NCBI GenBank assembly: GCA_937911505.1
Contig: CALEMF010000081.1
Span: 1 to 64,000, forward strand
Direction of reading: 5' to 3'
DNA from: an uncultured Cytophagales bacterium
Lineage (GTDB): Bacteria; Bacteroidota; Bacteroidia; Cytophagales; Thermonemataceae
Length of the DNA: 64,000 nucleotides
Below the pieces are notes generated by a model. That model saw nothing but the letters and a program-made list of their open reading frames with translations. It did no database searches and was not told the origin of the DNA. The first letter of the stretch is position 1. Every line of letters begins with the position of its first letter. This document shows, in pieces, positions 43,142 through 51,501 of this stretch. A program made the translations under genes and the position numbers.

Positions 43142-43855
43142 CTAGGGAAGCTGCCCGCCATCTACCTCTATTACCTGACCGTTGATAAATGAATTCATCA
43201 TAATAGCAGTAGCCATCTTTGCAATGTCTTCAGAGGCGCCTATGCGATTAACGGCCGTTTTACTTCGCTTTTCTTCAAAGAGTTTTTGTCGTTCGGATGC
43301 TTCCATAAAGTCCCAGAATCCACTGTCTATAAATCCTGGTCGGATCACATTGAAACGAATGGGCGCCATCTCAACGGTTAATGCCTTGGCAAAACCCTCT
43401 ACGGCATTAAAAGCTGCCGTCACCAAAACGGTTCCTTTAGTAGGGTTTGTCGTAAATCCACCCGTAATAAAGGTGATCGATCCTTCGTTGCTAATGTGTT
43501 TAACGGCTGACTTAGTGATCATAAAGAGACTCCAGAATTTTCCGTAAATATACGTTTCCTTAATTTCTAAGGGTGCTTCGAGAAAGTCGCCAGTACCGCC
43601 CGGAGCAGCCGTAATGAAAAGATGATGAAAACTATCGATTGATTTAAACAACGCTTCGATCGTGTTAGCGTCTACTACGTTGACGAATCTACTCTCTGCA
43701 TTTTCTGATAAGGTGGCTAGCGCCTTGGCATTTTTCTCTTCATTGTGTCCAGCAATAATAACCTTACCTCCTAACTTTTCTACCAATTGGGCAGTTGCAA
43801 AGCCCATTCCGGTGGCGCCGCCAATAATTAAAACTGTTTGATCTTTTAAATCCAT
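43142..43855 (-). CDS. SDR-family protein lacking the Tyr-Lys catalytic pair
   Basis: The 237-residue protein has the SDR cofactor motif IGGATGMGFA (11-20), the strand SITFITGG (126-133) and a C-terminal pattern (RFNVIRPGFIDSGFW, residues 167-181) of classical SDRs. The region that normally holds YxxxK reads VTAAFNAVEGF (145-155), with no Tyr or Lys at the expected places, and NAG is replaced by AAPGG (84-88). It belongs to an atypical subgroup that may bind NAD(P) without classical catalysis. It stands alone, 108 bases downstream of the VOC start on the same strand side. Confidence 0.85.
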   Translation of the reverse strand: MDLKDQTVLIIGGATGMGFATAQLVEKLGGKVIIAGHNEEKNAKALATLSENAESRFVNVVDANTIEALFKSIDSFHHLFITAAPGGTGDFLEAPLEIKETYIYGKFWSLFMITKSAVKHISNEGSITFITGGFTTNPTKGTVLVTAAFNAVEGFAKALTVEMAPIRFNVIRPGFIDSGFWDFMEASERQKLFEEKRSKTAVNRIGASEDIAKMATAIMMNSFINGQVIEVDGGQLP

Positions 43856-44219
43856 GAGATATTTGTTTGAGTGTTTTAGGTAAAATATGCTTTGAGGTGC
43901 TTTTACAGGTTGTCGGTAAGAGTTTTAAAGTTTACGATTGTAAGTTAACTACTTATTTACAGTTTCTAACCTGCGTTGTCAAGTTTGTGCATCATTACTG
44001 CTTTTCCAATAAAATCTCAGGGGTAGTATGTTGGCTAGTCTGGTTGGTTTAAACGTGCTTTTCTATATTCTTCGTATATTCCTTCAACCTAGTAGGAATT
44101 GTCTTGTGTTACATTGAGGAATACAAGCTGTGGATGCTTCTTTGGGTGGATATTTTGTATGTGCTATAGTCGCTACTTCTTTTTTAGGATATAGTTGGGC
44201 TCTTTCTACATGACTTTAT
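43856..44219. other. Intergenic gap, no feature recognised
   Basis: A 364-base AT-rich stretch between the SDR and a hypothetical protein. I see no protein-like frame, repeat or hairpin in it. Confidence 0.5.
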
Positions 44220-45236
44220 CTATGGCAATACAAGTTCTCTTTTAACACGGTTATCCTTGATGGCTTTTCTACATTTAAGAACGCGTTCTTTATTACCCTT
44301 AGAGGCTAGCCCTAAATCAAGTAAAAGGGCATCTTGAAGCTTTATATCGCCAAATTTTATTTTTCTATCGACCTTTAAACAAGCCGAAAATAATACTTCA
44401 AAATCATCTTCTATGGGTAAGTTCTTTTCTTTGGCAACTTTGTAGGCTTTTACTAGAAGCATTGGCTCAGTACCTTGTTCTAGTTGAGATAGCTCAGGAT
44501 GCTCTTTCATTTTTGTTTTTAAGTCCTGATACCTTCCCTTTTCTGCAAAAGGTAAGAGAGCAGAATGGTAGTACTTTTTACCTAAGTTTTTATGGTTACA
44601 TAGCTTTAAGGCATCATTCAGTGTATTCTTTTGGGAGTATGCTTGTACTAACCAAGCTTTACAATCGGCCACTTCTGTTCTGTTTTTGGCAGGTTTCGCT
44701 AGTTTAAAATGCTTGAAAAAGCTTTTATCGTCTCCTTGAAGTGCATAGTACTTGAGCAGAATGAGGTAGCCACTATCCTTATTATCTTCTTTTTTGAAGA
44801 TGTTCGTTTCGCGAAAATGAGGAATAAATTGCTTGGCTTTATCTGGATCGTTGGTTACTACACAATTAGTGATGAGGTGTTTTAAAACATGATTAAACAT
44901 GATATTGTCCTCGATCTCCTTTGCAAAAGATAAGATTTCTTCTTCTGGAGAATTGTAGGCATCTACAAGTACTAGAAAGGCATCTAACCAATCCAAACGA
45001 TGTTTTCTGATCGTTTCTTTGCCTTGATAATAGATTCTTTTGCTCTCCCAATCAGAACGAAAATCTCTGTACCCAAATCCGCCAATGCCTAACCCCCTTC
45101 CTTGGTAGGGTTGTTCAAACAATTTTCCGATAATAGTTGCTACTATTTTTCCATGGGATTCTCTCTGATCCTCTTGGTTGAGCGATTCAACACATAATCG
45201 TATACCCTGTCTGATTTCTTCTTTGTTAAGATTCAT
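44220..45236 (-). CDS. Helical-repeat protein of unknown function
   Basis: The 338-residue protein has no signal peptide. It is strongly helical, with repeated patterns typical of alpha-solenoids (e.g. DDKSFFKHFKLAKPAKNRTE, KAWLVQAYSQKNTLNDALKL), consistent with a TPR-like fold. The N-terminus contains GRGLGIGGFGYRDFRSDWES, a conserved-looking Gly-rich loop. It is likely cytoplasmic. No operon partner is adjacent: gaps of more than 300 bases lie on both sides. Function is not known. Confidence 0.6.
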   Translation of the reverse strand: MNLNKEEIRQGIRLCVESLNQEDQRESHGKIVATIIGKLFEQPYQGRGLGIGGFGYRDFRSDWESKRIYYQGKETIRKHRLDWLDAFLVLVDAYNSPEEEILSFAKEIEDNIMFNHVLKHLITNCVVTNDPDKAKQFIPHFRETNIFKKEDNKDSGYLILLKYYALQGDDKSFFKHFKLAKPAKNRTEVADCKAWLVQAYSQKNTLNDALKLCNHKNLGKKYYHSALLPFAEKGRYQDLKTKMKEHPELSQLEQGTEPMLLVKAYKVAKEKNLPIEDDFEVLFSACLKVDRKIKFGDIKLQDALLLDLGLASKGNKERVLKCRKAIKDNRVKRELVLP

Positions 45237-45585
45237 GGCGTGTTAACTATGTTTCTTTTCTCAATTATAACTGATAGTGTTGTATAGAGAAAATATTTCT
45301 GTAGGGATCAAAATAGTAGATGTTACGTACATTCCCTAACCTAATATACGCTACCAACAACTGCTTTTTACAGGCGCTTTTCCCTCATTACAGTGGTAGC
45401 GTAATCCTTGTATCAACTTTACTTTTTCCAAGTTATTTTTAATATCGTTGCTTGTTTGTGGGATAGACACACATAAAATATTAAGTTTCTTGTTAAAACC
45501 TGTTTCAGGATAAGGGAATGTTTAAGAATTAAATTCTGTACAATTAACATTTAACGAAATTTTTACCAATTATACTTCGATTTAC
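45237..45585. other. Intergenic gap before the dispersed repeat
   Basis: No gene-like frame. A minus-strand 84-codon frame (45544-45798) extends from here through the repeat and is discussed there; I do not think it is a gene. Confidence 0.45.
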
Positions 45586-45862
45586 CTTCCGTTCATTTTT
45601 TAGCTTCGCTGAGCTCCTTCGTCGGTTAGCTTCGCTGAACTCCACTTCGTTCCGGTTCTTGATGAACCGAGCCTCTGGCGAGCTCGGCGTAGCCAAAAAC
45701 GAACCAAAAACCGACCAACGGGAGCTCGGCGCAGCTAAATCCAAAGCTTCTACCCACAATTCAGCCCACCTCCCCGCTGGATTTTCAGGCCAACGCACTT
45801 ATACCGATCTTAAAAACAGACAGTTAAAAAAACTTAAACATACTCTAAGGTGTTTTTTGAAC
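45586..45862. repeat. Dispersed repeat copy B with nested inverted repeats
   Basis: The copy shares with the repeat at 1-215 the GAGCTCGGCGCAGCTAAAT motif, the CCAAAGCT and CCCACCTCCCCGCTGGATTTT blocks and the CTTAAACATACTCTAAGG tail. Upstream it adds inverted versions: AGCTTCGCTGAGCTC (45602-45616) and TTAGCTTCGCTGAACTCC (45627-45644) face GAGCTCGGCGTAGCC (45679-45693) and GAGCTCGGCGCAGCT (45722-45736), with a small CGGTTC/GAACCG hairpin between. The whole can fold into nested stems. It looks like a mobile or recombination-derived intergenic element. Confidence 0.75.
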
Positions 45863-45900
45863 TTGATGAAATCCTAGCATAAGCTACTACTTGCAAAATT

Positions 45901-46686
45901 TTACCTATCAGACTTTTCTGCTTTATATGCTTTAATTTGTGTTATAATTTCCCAAACGCTGTATAGATAGAAGCCAATATTGGCAATTCCTAATAAAAGT
46001 ACGGTAGCCGAAAACCCTTCTTCTTTAAATCCTCTAAAAATTGCCCAAGTAAAGACGGGACAGACTAATAATATGACTATAAATAAAGCCAAGCTTTGTT
46101 TTTTAAATAGGTACTTGTTTTGGATGGTAGCTATTTTACGCTTATGCTGTAAGGCCTGTTGGTAGGAGGGAAGCGCTGAAAAGCGCTTCAAGGATGCAGA
46201 CGCAAAGCCTGTTCCTGAAGCGATCAAGTCTTCATCGTATAGAAAACGAATGTGTGTAGGCTTATTTTGTTCTATTGCATTAATTTCTTCAGTAAGGTCT
46301 TGTAGGTAAGCATCCAAGCTTTCATAAAAAGCACTGAATTGGTCAATTTCTATGAGTAGTTTATCCTCTTGTTCAAAGGTGTTTTCTAAGGCTTTTATAA
46401 AGTCCTTATAGAGGGAGACTGCTTTAGGGAAGTGGCTCGTTATGAAATGCATTCCAGTAGAAGCATTGCGTTGAAACTTTTCAAGATCAATTTGAAAGTG
46501 TAGTAAGTCGTTATCTATTTCGTTTCCTGTAGAAGCAATTTCAAAGGCTTTCCACTCTTTTATTTTATCCGCTAGGCTTTTGCTATCAATTAATGTTAGC
46601 CAGAAAAAAGGGAGAGAATTATTCGCTTCAAAAGCGATAAAGGCTTCGCTTGACTTATTTAAATACAAATAACTTCTATGTCCCAT
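45901..46686 (-). CDS. Membrane protein with long cytoplasmic domain, unknown
   Basis: The 261-residue protein is soluble and helical for its first 185 residues (coiled-coil-like ENTFEQEDKLLIEIDQFSAF) and ends in two transmembrane helices (about 195-215, IVILLVCPVFTWAIF, and 226-248). No family is recognised. It sits between the dispersed repeat and the TonB operon but starts 79 bases beyond that operon's end, so it is probably separate. Function is not known. Confidence 0.6.
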   Translation of the reverse strand: MGHRSYLYLNKSSEAFIAFEANNSLPFFWLTLIDSKSLADKIKEWKAFEIASTGNEIDNDLLHFQIDLEKFQRNASTGMHFITSHFPKAVSLYKDFIKALENTFEQEDKLLIEIDQFSAFYESLDAYLQDLTEEINAIEQNKPTHIRFLYDEDLIASGTGFASASLKRFSALPSYQQALQHKRKIATIQNKYLFKKQSLALFIVILLVCPVFTWAIFRGFKEEGFSATVLLLGIANIGFYLYSVWEIITQIKAYKAEKSDR

Positions 46687-46764
46687 TTATCCATACAATA
46701 AAGTGTCCCTCTCTCTCGTCTTATAGGTGCTTCTTACTTATGAAAGAGGGTTTGCCTTCATTTA

Positions 46765-47250
46765 TCACTCTAATGCCGTCAGTAACTTCTCACTATCCAT
46801 ATATTCGAAATATCTTGCTGTAACCTTGAAGGTTTCATCCAAAATGACCAGTGTAGGAGGAGCAAACTGGCCTTCTCTTAATGCCAATAACTGTGCTATT
46901 TGATGAATAGGACTTCTGGACTTGCCTACTTGGTTGTTGATAAAGGTTTGCCCGCTAAATGTTACGTTTGTGTCTGTCTCAGCATCAAAGCGTACTGCAT
47001 AGTATTGATCGTTCAGTACTTCGATTACTACAGGCTTGGTAAAAACGACCTTGTCCATTTTACGGCAGTAGGTACACCAATCGGTATAAAAATCAATGAA
47101 AACTTTTTTGGGCTTTACAGCCAAAGAATCCTCCAATTGCTCAAAAGTAAGCCAATGTATTTCGTTTTTCTCCTGTGCCTGTAAAGGTGTGCACAAATAA
47201 AACAAGACAACTAAAAAATAACCTATAAAGACAAAAAGCTTTTGAATCAT
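46765..47250 (-). CDS. Periplasmic thioredoxin-fold protein (WCTYC motif)
   Basis: The 161-residue product has a signal peptide or N-terminal anchor (residues 5-25) and a thioredoxin fold of the DUF255/thioredoxin_7 type: KVFIDFYTDWCTYCRKMDKV, with C59-T-Y-C62. It should reduce or isomerise disulfides in the periplasm. Its ATG lies 3 bases downstream of the TonB receptor stop, so both are in one operon; the receptor has an exposed Cys pair in its plug (C164, C167), a possible substrate. No DsbD-like partner is in the window. Confidence 0.86.
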   Translation of the reverse strand: MIQKLFVFIGYFLVVLFYLCTPLQAQEKNEIHWLTFEQLEDSLAVKPKKVFIDFYTDWCTYCRKMDKVVFTKPVVIEVLNDQYYAVRFDAETDTNVTFSGQTFINNQVGKSRSPIHQIAQLLALREGQFAPPTLVILDETFKVTARYFEYMDSEKLLTALE

Positions 47251-47252
47251 TA

Positions 47253-49631
47253 CTACAAGTTACCAATTTTTACAGAAATGAATACCGAACGCGGCGCCAT
47301 AGGTCCGTAGATGAAGTCAGAATCGCGCTCAGGGCCAGTATCAAATTCTGGTTGGTAGCTGTTAAAGATATTCTTTACACCACTACTCAACTCCAAGCGG
47401 AAATCCTCAGATATATTAAAACGATAGCTAGCTTTGAGATTCACATCAAAAAACGGATCGGTATCAACCAAATCAAGAAAGCCTGATTCGCTCACAACAC
47501 GCGGTACGATCATAGCGCCAGTATAAGTACCCGTTAAATCAATCGTAAAGGCTTCCGAGAAGCTATAAAAGGTAGTGAAGTAACCGTAGAGGTCGGGATT
47601 TCTGACAAACTCATCTACGGCTACCGTGCTTTCATCTGATGGGGTTCCTTCTGGTTCAAATAGTACCTGTGGCTCGTCGTAGCTAGATTGTTGGATAGTA
47701 CCGCCTAACTGTAAAACAAGCTTGCTGGAAGGAGAGTAACCCGCCTCGAAGTTTACGCCTGAAACGGTAGCGCCTTCTCCATTTCTTACCTCTTCTATAA
47801 TAGAGCCATTGGGAAGTACGGCACCCGTACTTACTTGGGTGAAAGGGTTTTGTAGTTGTGTATAAAACCCTTCTAGTAAGAAATTGACCTGTGCCAATCC
47901 TATATTTCTGGTGTAGTTCAATGAAGCAGTAAAGGCATCTGAGGTTTCTTTATCCAAGTCTTCAGAGAGGATCACAAACAGAGGCTCTCCTCCTACAGAA
48001 GAAATGTGTAAGTCTTCATTGAATGCCTGCGGCGCACGAAACCCTCTAGCATAGCCCCCTCTAAACCTGAGATATTCATTTAGGCTATACATAAGGGTAA
48101 CCCGGGGACTCAATACACCCACATTTACGTCTGCCATATTATTGATACCTCCTATCTGGTAGTTACCATCTACGTTTGAAATATCGTATCTAGCTCCTAG
48201 TAAGGCAGTGAAGCGTTGGTTGGGTCTCCATTCGTACTGGGCGAAAAGTCCGGTAGTGTTTACTTGCTGATCAATCAGTCGGCTGTATCCTTGGATTTCA
48301 TCTCTTGTATCATAATATTGGTTTTCTACACCTATTGTAATCACATCATCATTGGCGAAGTAGTGATTGTATTGAACGCCCGCTACTATAGCCAAGTCTT
48401 CTGTAAGTCCGTAGGCGTTGATGGCTAGTAGGCTGTCTTCGGCGGTTCGGCCTCCGCCTAGCCCGCCATAGTAGCTTCTTCTCTCTGTACTTTGTGCAGA
48501 AGCATAAACGGAGAATTTATGTTGGTTATTCTTGCTCCATTGCTCGTAGTTGATACCCCCAAAAAAGGTATTATGATCTAGCTCTTCTGTAATGTCTGTA
48601 AAGTGTGGGGCTAAATCTAGGCGGTTGCCTCCTCTGCGGTATTCCTCAAGTGCACTGAAGTCAACGGAAATTTTACTACGATCGCTGGGCTTGAAAAAGG
48701 CTTTTGCACCAAGTACTGTATTTTCTAGCTGTACCAGTTCGGTGAATCCATCTCCATTGGCATCGTAACTGTCTCGATTGCGGTTCATACCGTAGAAAGT
48801 AATCCCGCTCGTTAGGCGCTCATTGACGATGGAGCCATTGATATTAAAGGTCTGATCGAGGGCATCGCCATCAATCAAAGCGGTATTTGACTGAATTTCC
48901 CAAGTGTTTTCTATAGGCTCTTTGGTAATAATGTTGATGGTTCCACCAATGGCGTTAGAACCATACAGGGCAGAGCCACCGCTTCGCACTACTTCTACCC
49001 GGTCAACGATGTTGGAGGGGATTTGATCTAGGCCATATACGCTATTCAAGGCGCTAAAAATGGGACGGCTATTGATAAGGATTTGGGAGTAGGCGCCTTC
49101 TAGCCCATTTAGGCGAACTTGCGTAAAACCACAGTTTTGGCAGTTGGTTTCTACACGGACGCCCGGTTGGAAGTTTAAACCTTCAGAAATAGCAATAGAT
49201 TGGGTAGCGTTAAGGAGCTTACTATCGACTACGTTTACCACTACGGGATTATTCGCTCGGTCTTGCTCGTACCGTGTACCACTGACGACTATTTCATTGA
49301 GGTTGAGGTTATCTTTATTTAGGGAAAAATTCCTATTGAGTGTTTGGCCTTTTTCGAGTGTAATGGAGTCGGTAATGGGTACATAACCCATTGCGCTTAC
49401 TTGAAGTAGGTACGTTCCAGCGGGAATATCCTTTATCACGAATGCACCATCTATCTCTGTTAATGAACCAATTGTTGTTCCTTTTAGGAAAACACTAGCA
49501 AACCCAACCGACTCATTTCCAGAAGTCACTTTACCAGATAAGGTCGCTTCTTGTGCCTGCGCCTTAAAGCCAATAACTACAAATACTAGGGCTACCAATA
49601 GCTTAGCCTTGGAGTATCTTTTAGTTTGCAT
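47253..49631 (-). CDS. TonB-dependent outer membrane receptor with plug Cys pair
   Basis: The 792-residue protein has a signal peptide (to about residue 27), an N-terminal carboxypeptidase-regulatory-like domain (30-110; FASVFLKGTTIGSLTEIDGA), a TonB plug (about 120-240; VEVVRSGGSALYGSNAIGG) and a 22-strand barrel ending in a typical FISVKIGNL. In the plug, NCQNCGFTQVRLNGLEG holds a C164-x-x-C167 pair found in a distinct Bacteroidota receptor group. It imports a metal complex or other ligand in a TonB-dependent way. It is first in an operon with a thioredoxin-fold protein. Two DtxR-like operators flank its promoter -7 element, so metal repression is likely. Confidence 0.92.
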   Translation of the reverse strand: MQTKRYSKAKLLVALVFVVIGFKAQAQEATLSGKVTSGNESVGFASVFLKGTTIGSLTEIDGAFVIKDIPAGTYLLQVSAMGYVPITDSITLEKGQTLNRNFSLNKDNLNLNEIVVSGTRYEQDRANNPVVVNVVDSKLLNATQSIAISEGLNFQPGVRVETNCQNCGFTQVRLNGLEGAYSQILINSRPIFSALNSVYGLDQIPSNIVDRVEVVRSGGSALYGSNAIGGTINIITKEPIENTWEIQSNTALIDGDALDQTFNINGSIVNERLTSGITFYGMNRNRDSYDANGDGFTELVQLENTVLGAKAFFKPSDRSKISVDFSALEEYRRGGNRLDLAPHFTDITEELDHNTFFGGINYEQWSKNNQHKFSVYASAQSTERRSYYGGLGGGRTAEDSLLAINAYGLTEDLAIVAGVQYNHYFANDDVITIGVENQYYDTRDEIQGYSRLIDQQVNTTGLFAQYEWRPNQRFTALLGARYDISNVDGNYQIGGINNMADVNVGVLSPRVTLMYSLNEYLRFRGGYARGFRAPQAFNEDLHISSVGGEPLFVILSEDLDKETSDAFTASLNYTRNIGLAQVNFLLEGFYTQLQNPFTQVSTGAVLPNGSIIEEVRNGEGATVSGVNFEAGYSPSSKLVLQLGGTIQQSSYDEPQVLFEPEGTPSDESTVAVDEFVRNPDLYGYFTTFYSFSEAFTIDLTGTYTGAMIVPRVVSESGFLDLVDTDPFFDVNLKASYRFNISEDFRLELSSGVKNIFNSYQPEFDTGPERDSDFIYGPMAPRSVFISVKIGNL

Positions 49632-49669
49632 ACACTTATATTTATTATTTTGCTTTATAAAATGATAAA

Positions 49670-49688
49670 TTAGATTAGTCTAATTTTT
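49670..49688. promoter_or_regulatory. DtxR-like operator 1
   Basis: TTAGATTAGTCTAATTTTT matches 13 of 19 positions of the DtxR/IdeR consensus TTAGGTTAGCCTAACCTAA, and is embedded in a perfect inverted repeat AAATTAGA-TTAG-TCTAATTT (49667-49686). It lies downstream of the predicted transcription start, between promoter and ATG. Confidence 0.6.
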
Positions 49689-49700
49689 AATTATACAATA

Positions 49701-49709
49701 GCAAATCTA
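49701..49709 (-). promoter_or_regulatory. Promoter -7 element (TAGATTTGC) of the TonB operon
   Basis: An exact match to TAnnTTTGY on the minus strand, about 70 bases before the ATG at 49631 and between the two DtxR-like boxes. Confidence 0.6.
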
Positions 49710-49728
49710 GTAAATTAGGCTATACTAA
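49710..49728. promoter_or_regulatory. DtxR-like operator 2
   Basis: The minus strand reads TTAGTATAGCCTAATTTAC, matching 14 of 19 positions of the DtxR/IdeR consensus. It overlaps the spacer just upstream of the -7 element, so binding should block RNA polymerase. Confidence 0.6.
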
Positions 49729-49931
49729 AAAAGAATGCTGGTTTTTTTATTTTGTGAAATGATAAAAACTTTACAGGAGCTGCCCGAAGATCGGTATAAG
49801 ACCAACTGAGTACTGCTTTGATCATATGAAATCGTTCCCTTAGGCTTAGATTCAACTTATTAAATACTTCCACAGGATGGCATAAGTCCTACTTTCTCTG
49901 TGGGTAATTAGGCTTTATATATAAGTTTTTT

Positions 49932-50744
49932 CTATTTTATTTGGCTTAAGAGTAGTTTATCAAATAGCTTATCGGGTGATACTGATCGTATAAATAGAAG
50001 TAGTTTTGCCCCTTTTCCTACCGCATACCTTGTTTTTGGATTGGCTACTGTAGCCGCTTTCAAGATTGATTTCGCTACCACGATTGGTTGAGAGCCTTGC
50101 TTATCTGCACTTTCGAGCATTTTATAGTGCTTATGAACTAGCTTTTTGTAAGTTGTTTTTCCTGAAACTTCTACTAGCTTATTTCGAGCAATGGTATTCC
50201 ATTCGGTTTTTATAGCACCTGGTTTGATAATTACGACCTCTATACCAAATTGCTTTAGTTCCATTCTCAAACTATCGCTTAATCCTTCAAGAGCAAACTT
50301 GGTGGCGTGATACCAAGCGCCGTGCGGCTCGCCAAAACTGCCTCCAATTGAAGAGATATTGATAATTCTACCTGATTGCTGTTGCCGCATTTGCGGTAAA
50401 ACCAATTGGATGAGCCTAGCTAAACCGAAAATGTTTACCTCGAATTGGTATTTTGCTTCTTCTATAGGTACATCTTCAAGGGCGCCGTAAGAACCGTAGC
50501 CAGCATTATTTACCAAAACATCGAGGCGCTTTTCTTCTGAGAGTACTTGCGTTACTGTCTGCTGAATGCTCTCTTCGACTGTCAAGTCCATTTCTAGCAA
50601 TCGAACGCCCTCACTTTCAAGTGTTGACATTTTACTCATTCTACGAGAGGCTCCGTAGACTTTGAAACCATTTTTGACCATCAATTTGGCGGTTTCCTTA
50701 CCAATACCTGATGATACACCTGTAATTAATGCTACTTTATTCAT
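49932..50744 (-). CDS. SDR-family oxidoreductase
   Basis: The 270-residue enzyme is a classical SDR: cofactor motif ITGVSSGIGKE (7-17), NNAGYGSYG near 85, catalytic Ser in ISSIGG and YHATK near 148-152. The C-terminus is slightly extended and basic. Its closest style is the group of SDRs that act on lipids or ketones (often annotated as oxidoreductase with DltE-like name). It is second in a TetR operon, 75 bases below the TetR stop, behind a copy of the TetR palindrome at 50784-50801. Confidence 0.92.
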   Translation of the reverse strand: MNKVALITGVSSGIGKETAKLMVKNGFKVYGASRRMSKMSTLESEGVRLLEMDLTVEESIQQTVTQVLSEEKRLDVLVNNAGYGSYGALEDVPIEEAKYQFEVNIFGLARLIQLVLPQMRQQQSGRIINISSIGGSFGEPHGAWYHATKFALEGLSDSLRMELKQFGIEVVIIKPGAIKTEWNTIARNKLVEVSGKTTYKKLVHKHYKMLESADKQGSQPIVVAKSILKAATVANPKTRYAVGKGAKLLLFIRSVSPDKLFDKLLLSQIK

Positions 50745-50783
50745 TTCTATTTAAAGTTTGATGAAACTTCTTTTTTAGATTAT

Positions 50784-50801
50784 TGATTGACTAATCAGTC
50801 A
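50784..50801. promoter_or_regulatory. TetR operator, copy 1
   Basis: TGATTGACTAATCAGTCA is a quasi-palindrome (complement TGACTGATTAGTCAATCA) identical over 18 bases to the site in front of the tetR-like gene at 51384. It lies 39 bases upstream of the SDR ATG. Confidence 0.8.
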
Positions 50802-50819
50802 TTTTGTTAGTAAAAAATT

Positions 50820-51380
50820 TTAGTTCAGCATTTTCCAGAGGAGTTCAAATCCTTTTTCGATGCTCTCTGCTTGTTCTTTTTTTGTGTGCTTTTGCAAAGA
50901 AATAAATTGATATAACCCATAGGTATGACTGCTTATTAAAGCATAAATAAGGTCTACAGAAAGGGGTTTTATTAGCTTTTCGTCTATGGCCTGTTGGATG
51001 ATCCGTAAATGTGGCTTGTTGTATTCTGCCAGTCGTGCACTATCAAGCTTATAGAGATAAGGGGAGGAGTGAAACTGCTGCAAGAAGGCGAATTTAGTTG
51101 GGTTATCTACTGCCCAAGTAAGCGATAATACAATATGCGCTTTCATCAGTTGTTTGGTATTCGATGTGTCTGACAGGTTGTTGAGGAGGTGCTGTTTCAT
51201 CTCTTCCTTGATTGAGATGAAAGAGGCTAGGATTAAGTTTTCTTTGGTTGGGAAGTATTGAAAAAGCGTTCCGTTGGCGACTCCTGCTTCTTTGGCAATC
51301 TTACTCGTGGCAGTACCGTGAAAGCCGTTTTCATTAAAAAGCCTAATAGAGGTATGGATTATTTTTTCTTCTTTGGTCAT
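50820..51380 (-). CDS. TetR-family transcriptional regulator
   Basis: The 186-residue protein starts with the TetR DNA-binding domain (residues 5-52; IHTSIRLFNENGFHGTATSK, IAKEAGVANGTLFQYFPTKE). The C-terminal helical part is a ligand pocket typical of acrR-like members. It is first in a transcript with the SDR at 49932. Identical 18-bp palindromes before both genes indicate that it represses itself and the SDR. The inducer is not known. Confidence 0.95.
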   Translation of the reverse strand: MTKEEKIIHTSIRLFNENGFHGTATSKIAKEAGVANGTLFQYFPTKENLILASFISIKEEMKQHLLNNLSDTSNTKQLMKAHIVLSLTWAVDNPTKFAFLQQFHSSPYLYKLDSARLAEYNKPHLRIIQQAIDEKLIKPLSVDLIYALISSHTYGLYQFISLQKHTKKEQAESIEKGFELLWKMLN

Positions 51381-51383
51381 ATG

Positions 51384-51401
51384 TGATTGACTAATCAGTC
51401 A
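51384..51401. promoter_or_regulatory. TetR operator, copy 2
   Basis: The same 18 bases as at 50784-50801, only 4 bases before the tetR-like ATG at 51380, so binding would also block translation start or the promoter. Autoregulation is inferred. Confidence 0.8.
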
Positions 51402-51501
51402 TAAAAGTATACATATTTTTTATACATAGCAAATAGTTTTTCGGGTTTTAATTTAAGGGTGTGTAGTGTAGGCTTCAACTATTGATACTAATATGTAGTT
51501 T

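Larger units (their letters stand above)
49632..49931. other. Control region of the TonB operon and downstream gap
   Basis: The region holds the promoter and operators at 49670-49728. The remainder up to 49931 contains a hairpin with short arms CCACAG/CTGTGG (49871-49904) past the SDR stop, and no gene. Confidence 0.5.

Noticed and set aside
38550-43855. SDR, AKR, AraC and VOC genes as one biosynthetic cluster
   Set aside because: Each has its own regulator, promoter or terminator and there is no shared pathway motif; they look like separate detoxification units.
45544-45877. Protein-coding frames on both strands across the repeat (84 codons minus, 72 codons plus)
   Set aside because: They lie inside a dispersed repeat whose copies share sequence outside any reading frame logic, have low-complexity composition and no start context; treated as repeat, not gene.
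49871-49904. Hairpin with CCACAG/CTGTGG arms after the SDR gene
   Set aside because: The stem is short and no T run follows, so a terminator call is not supported.
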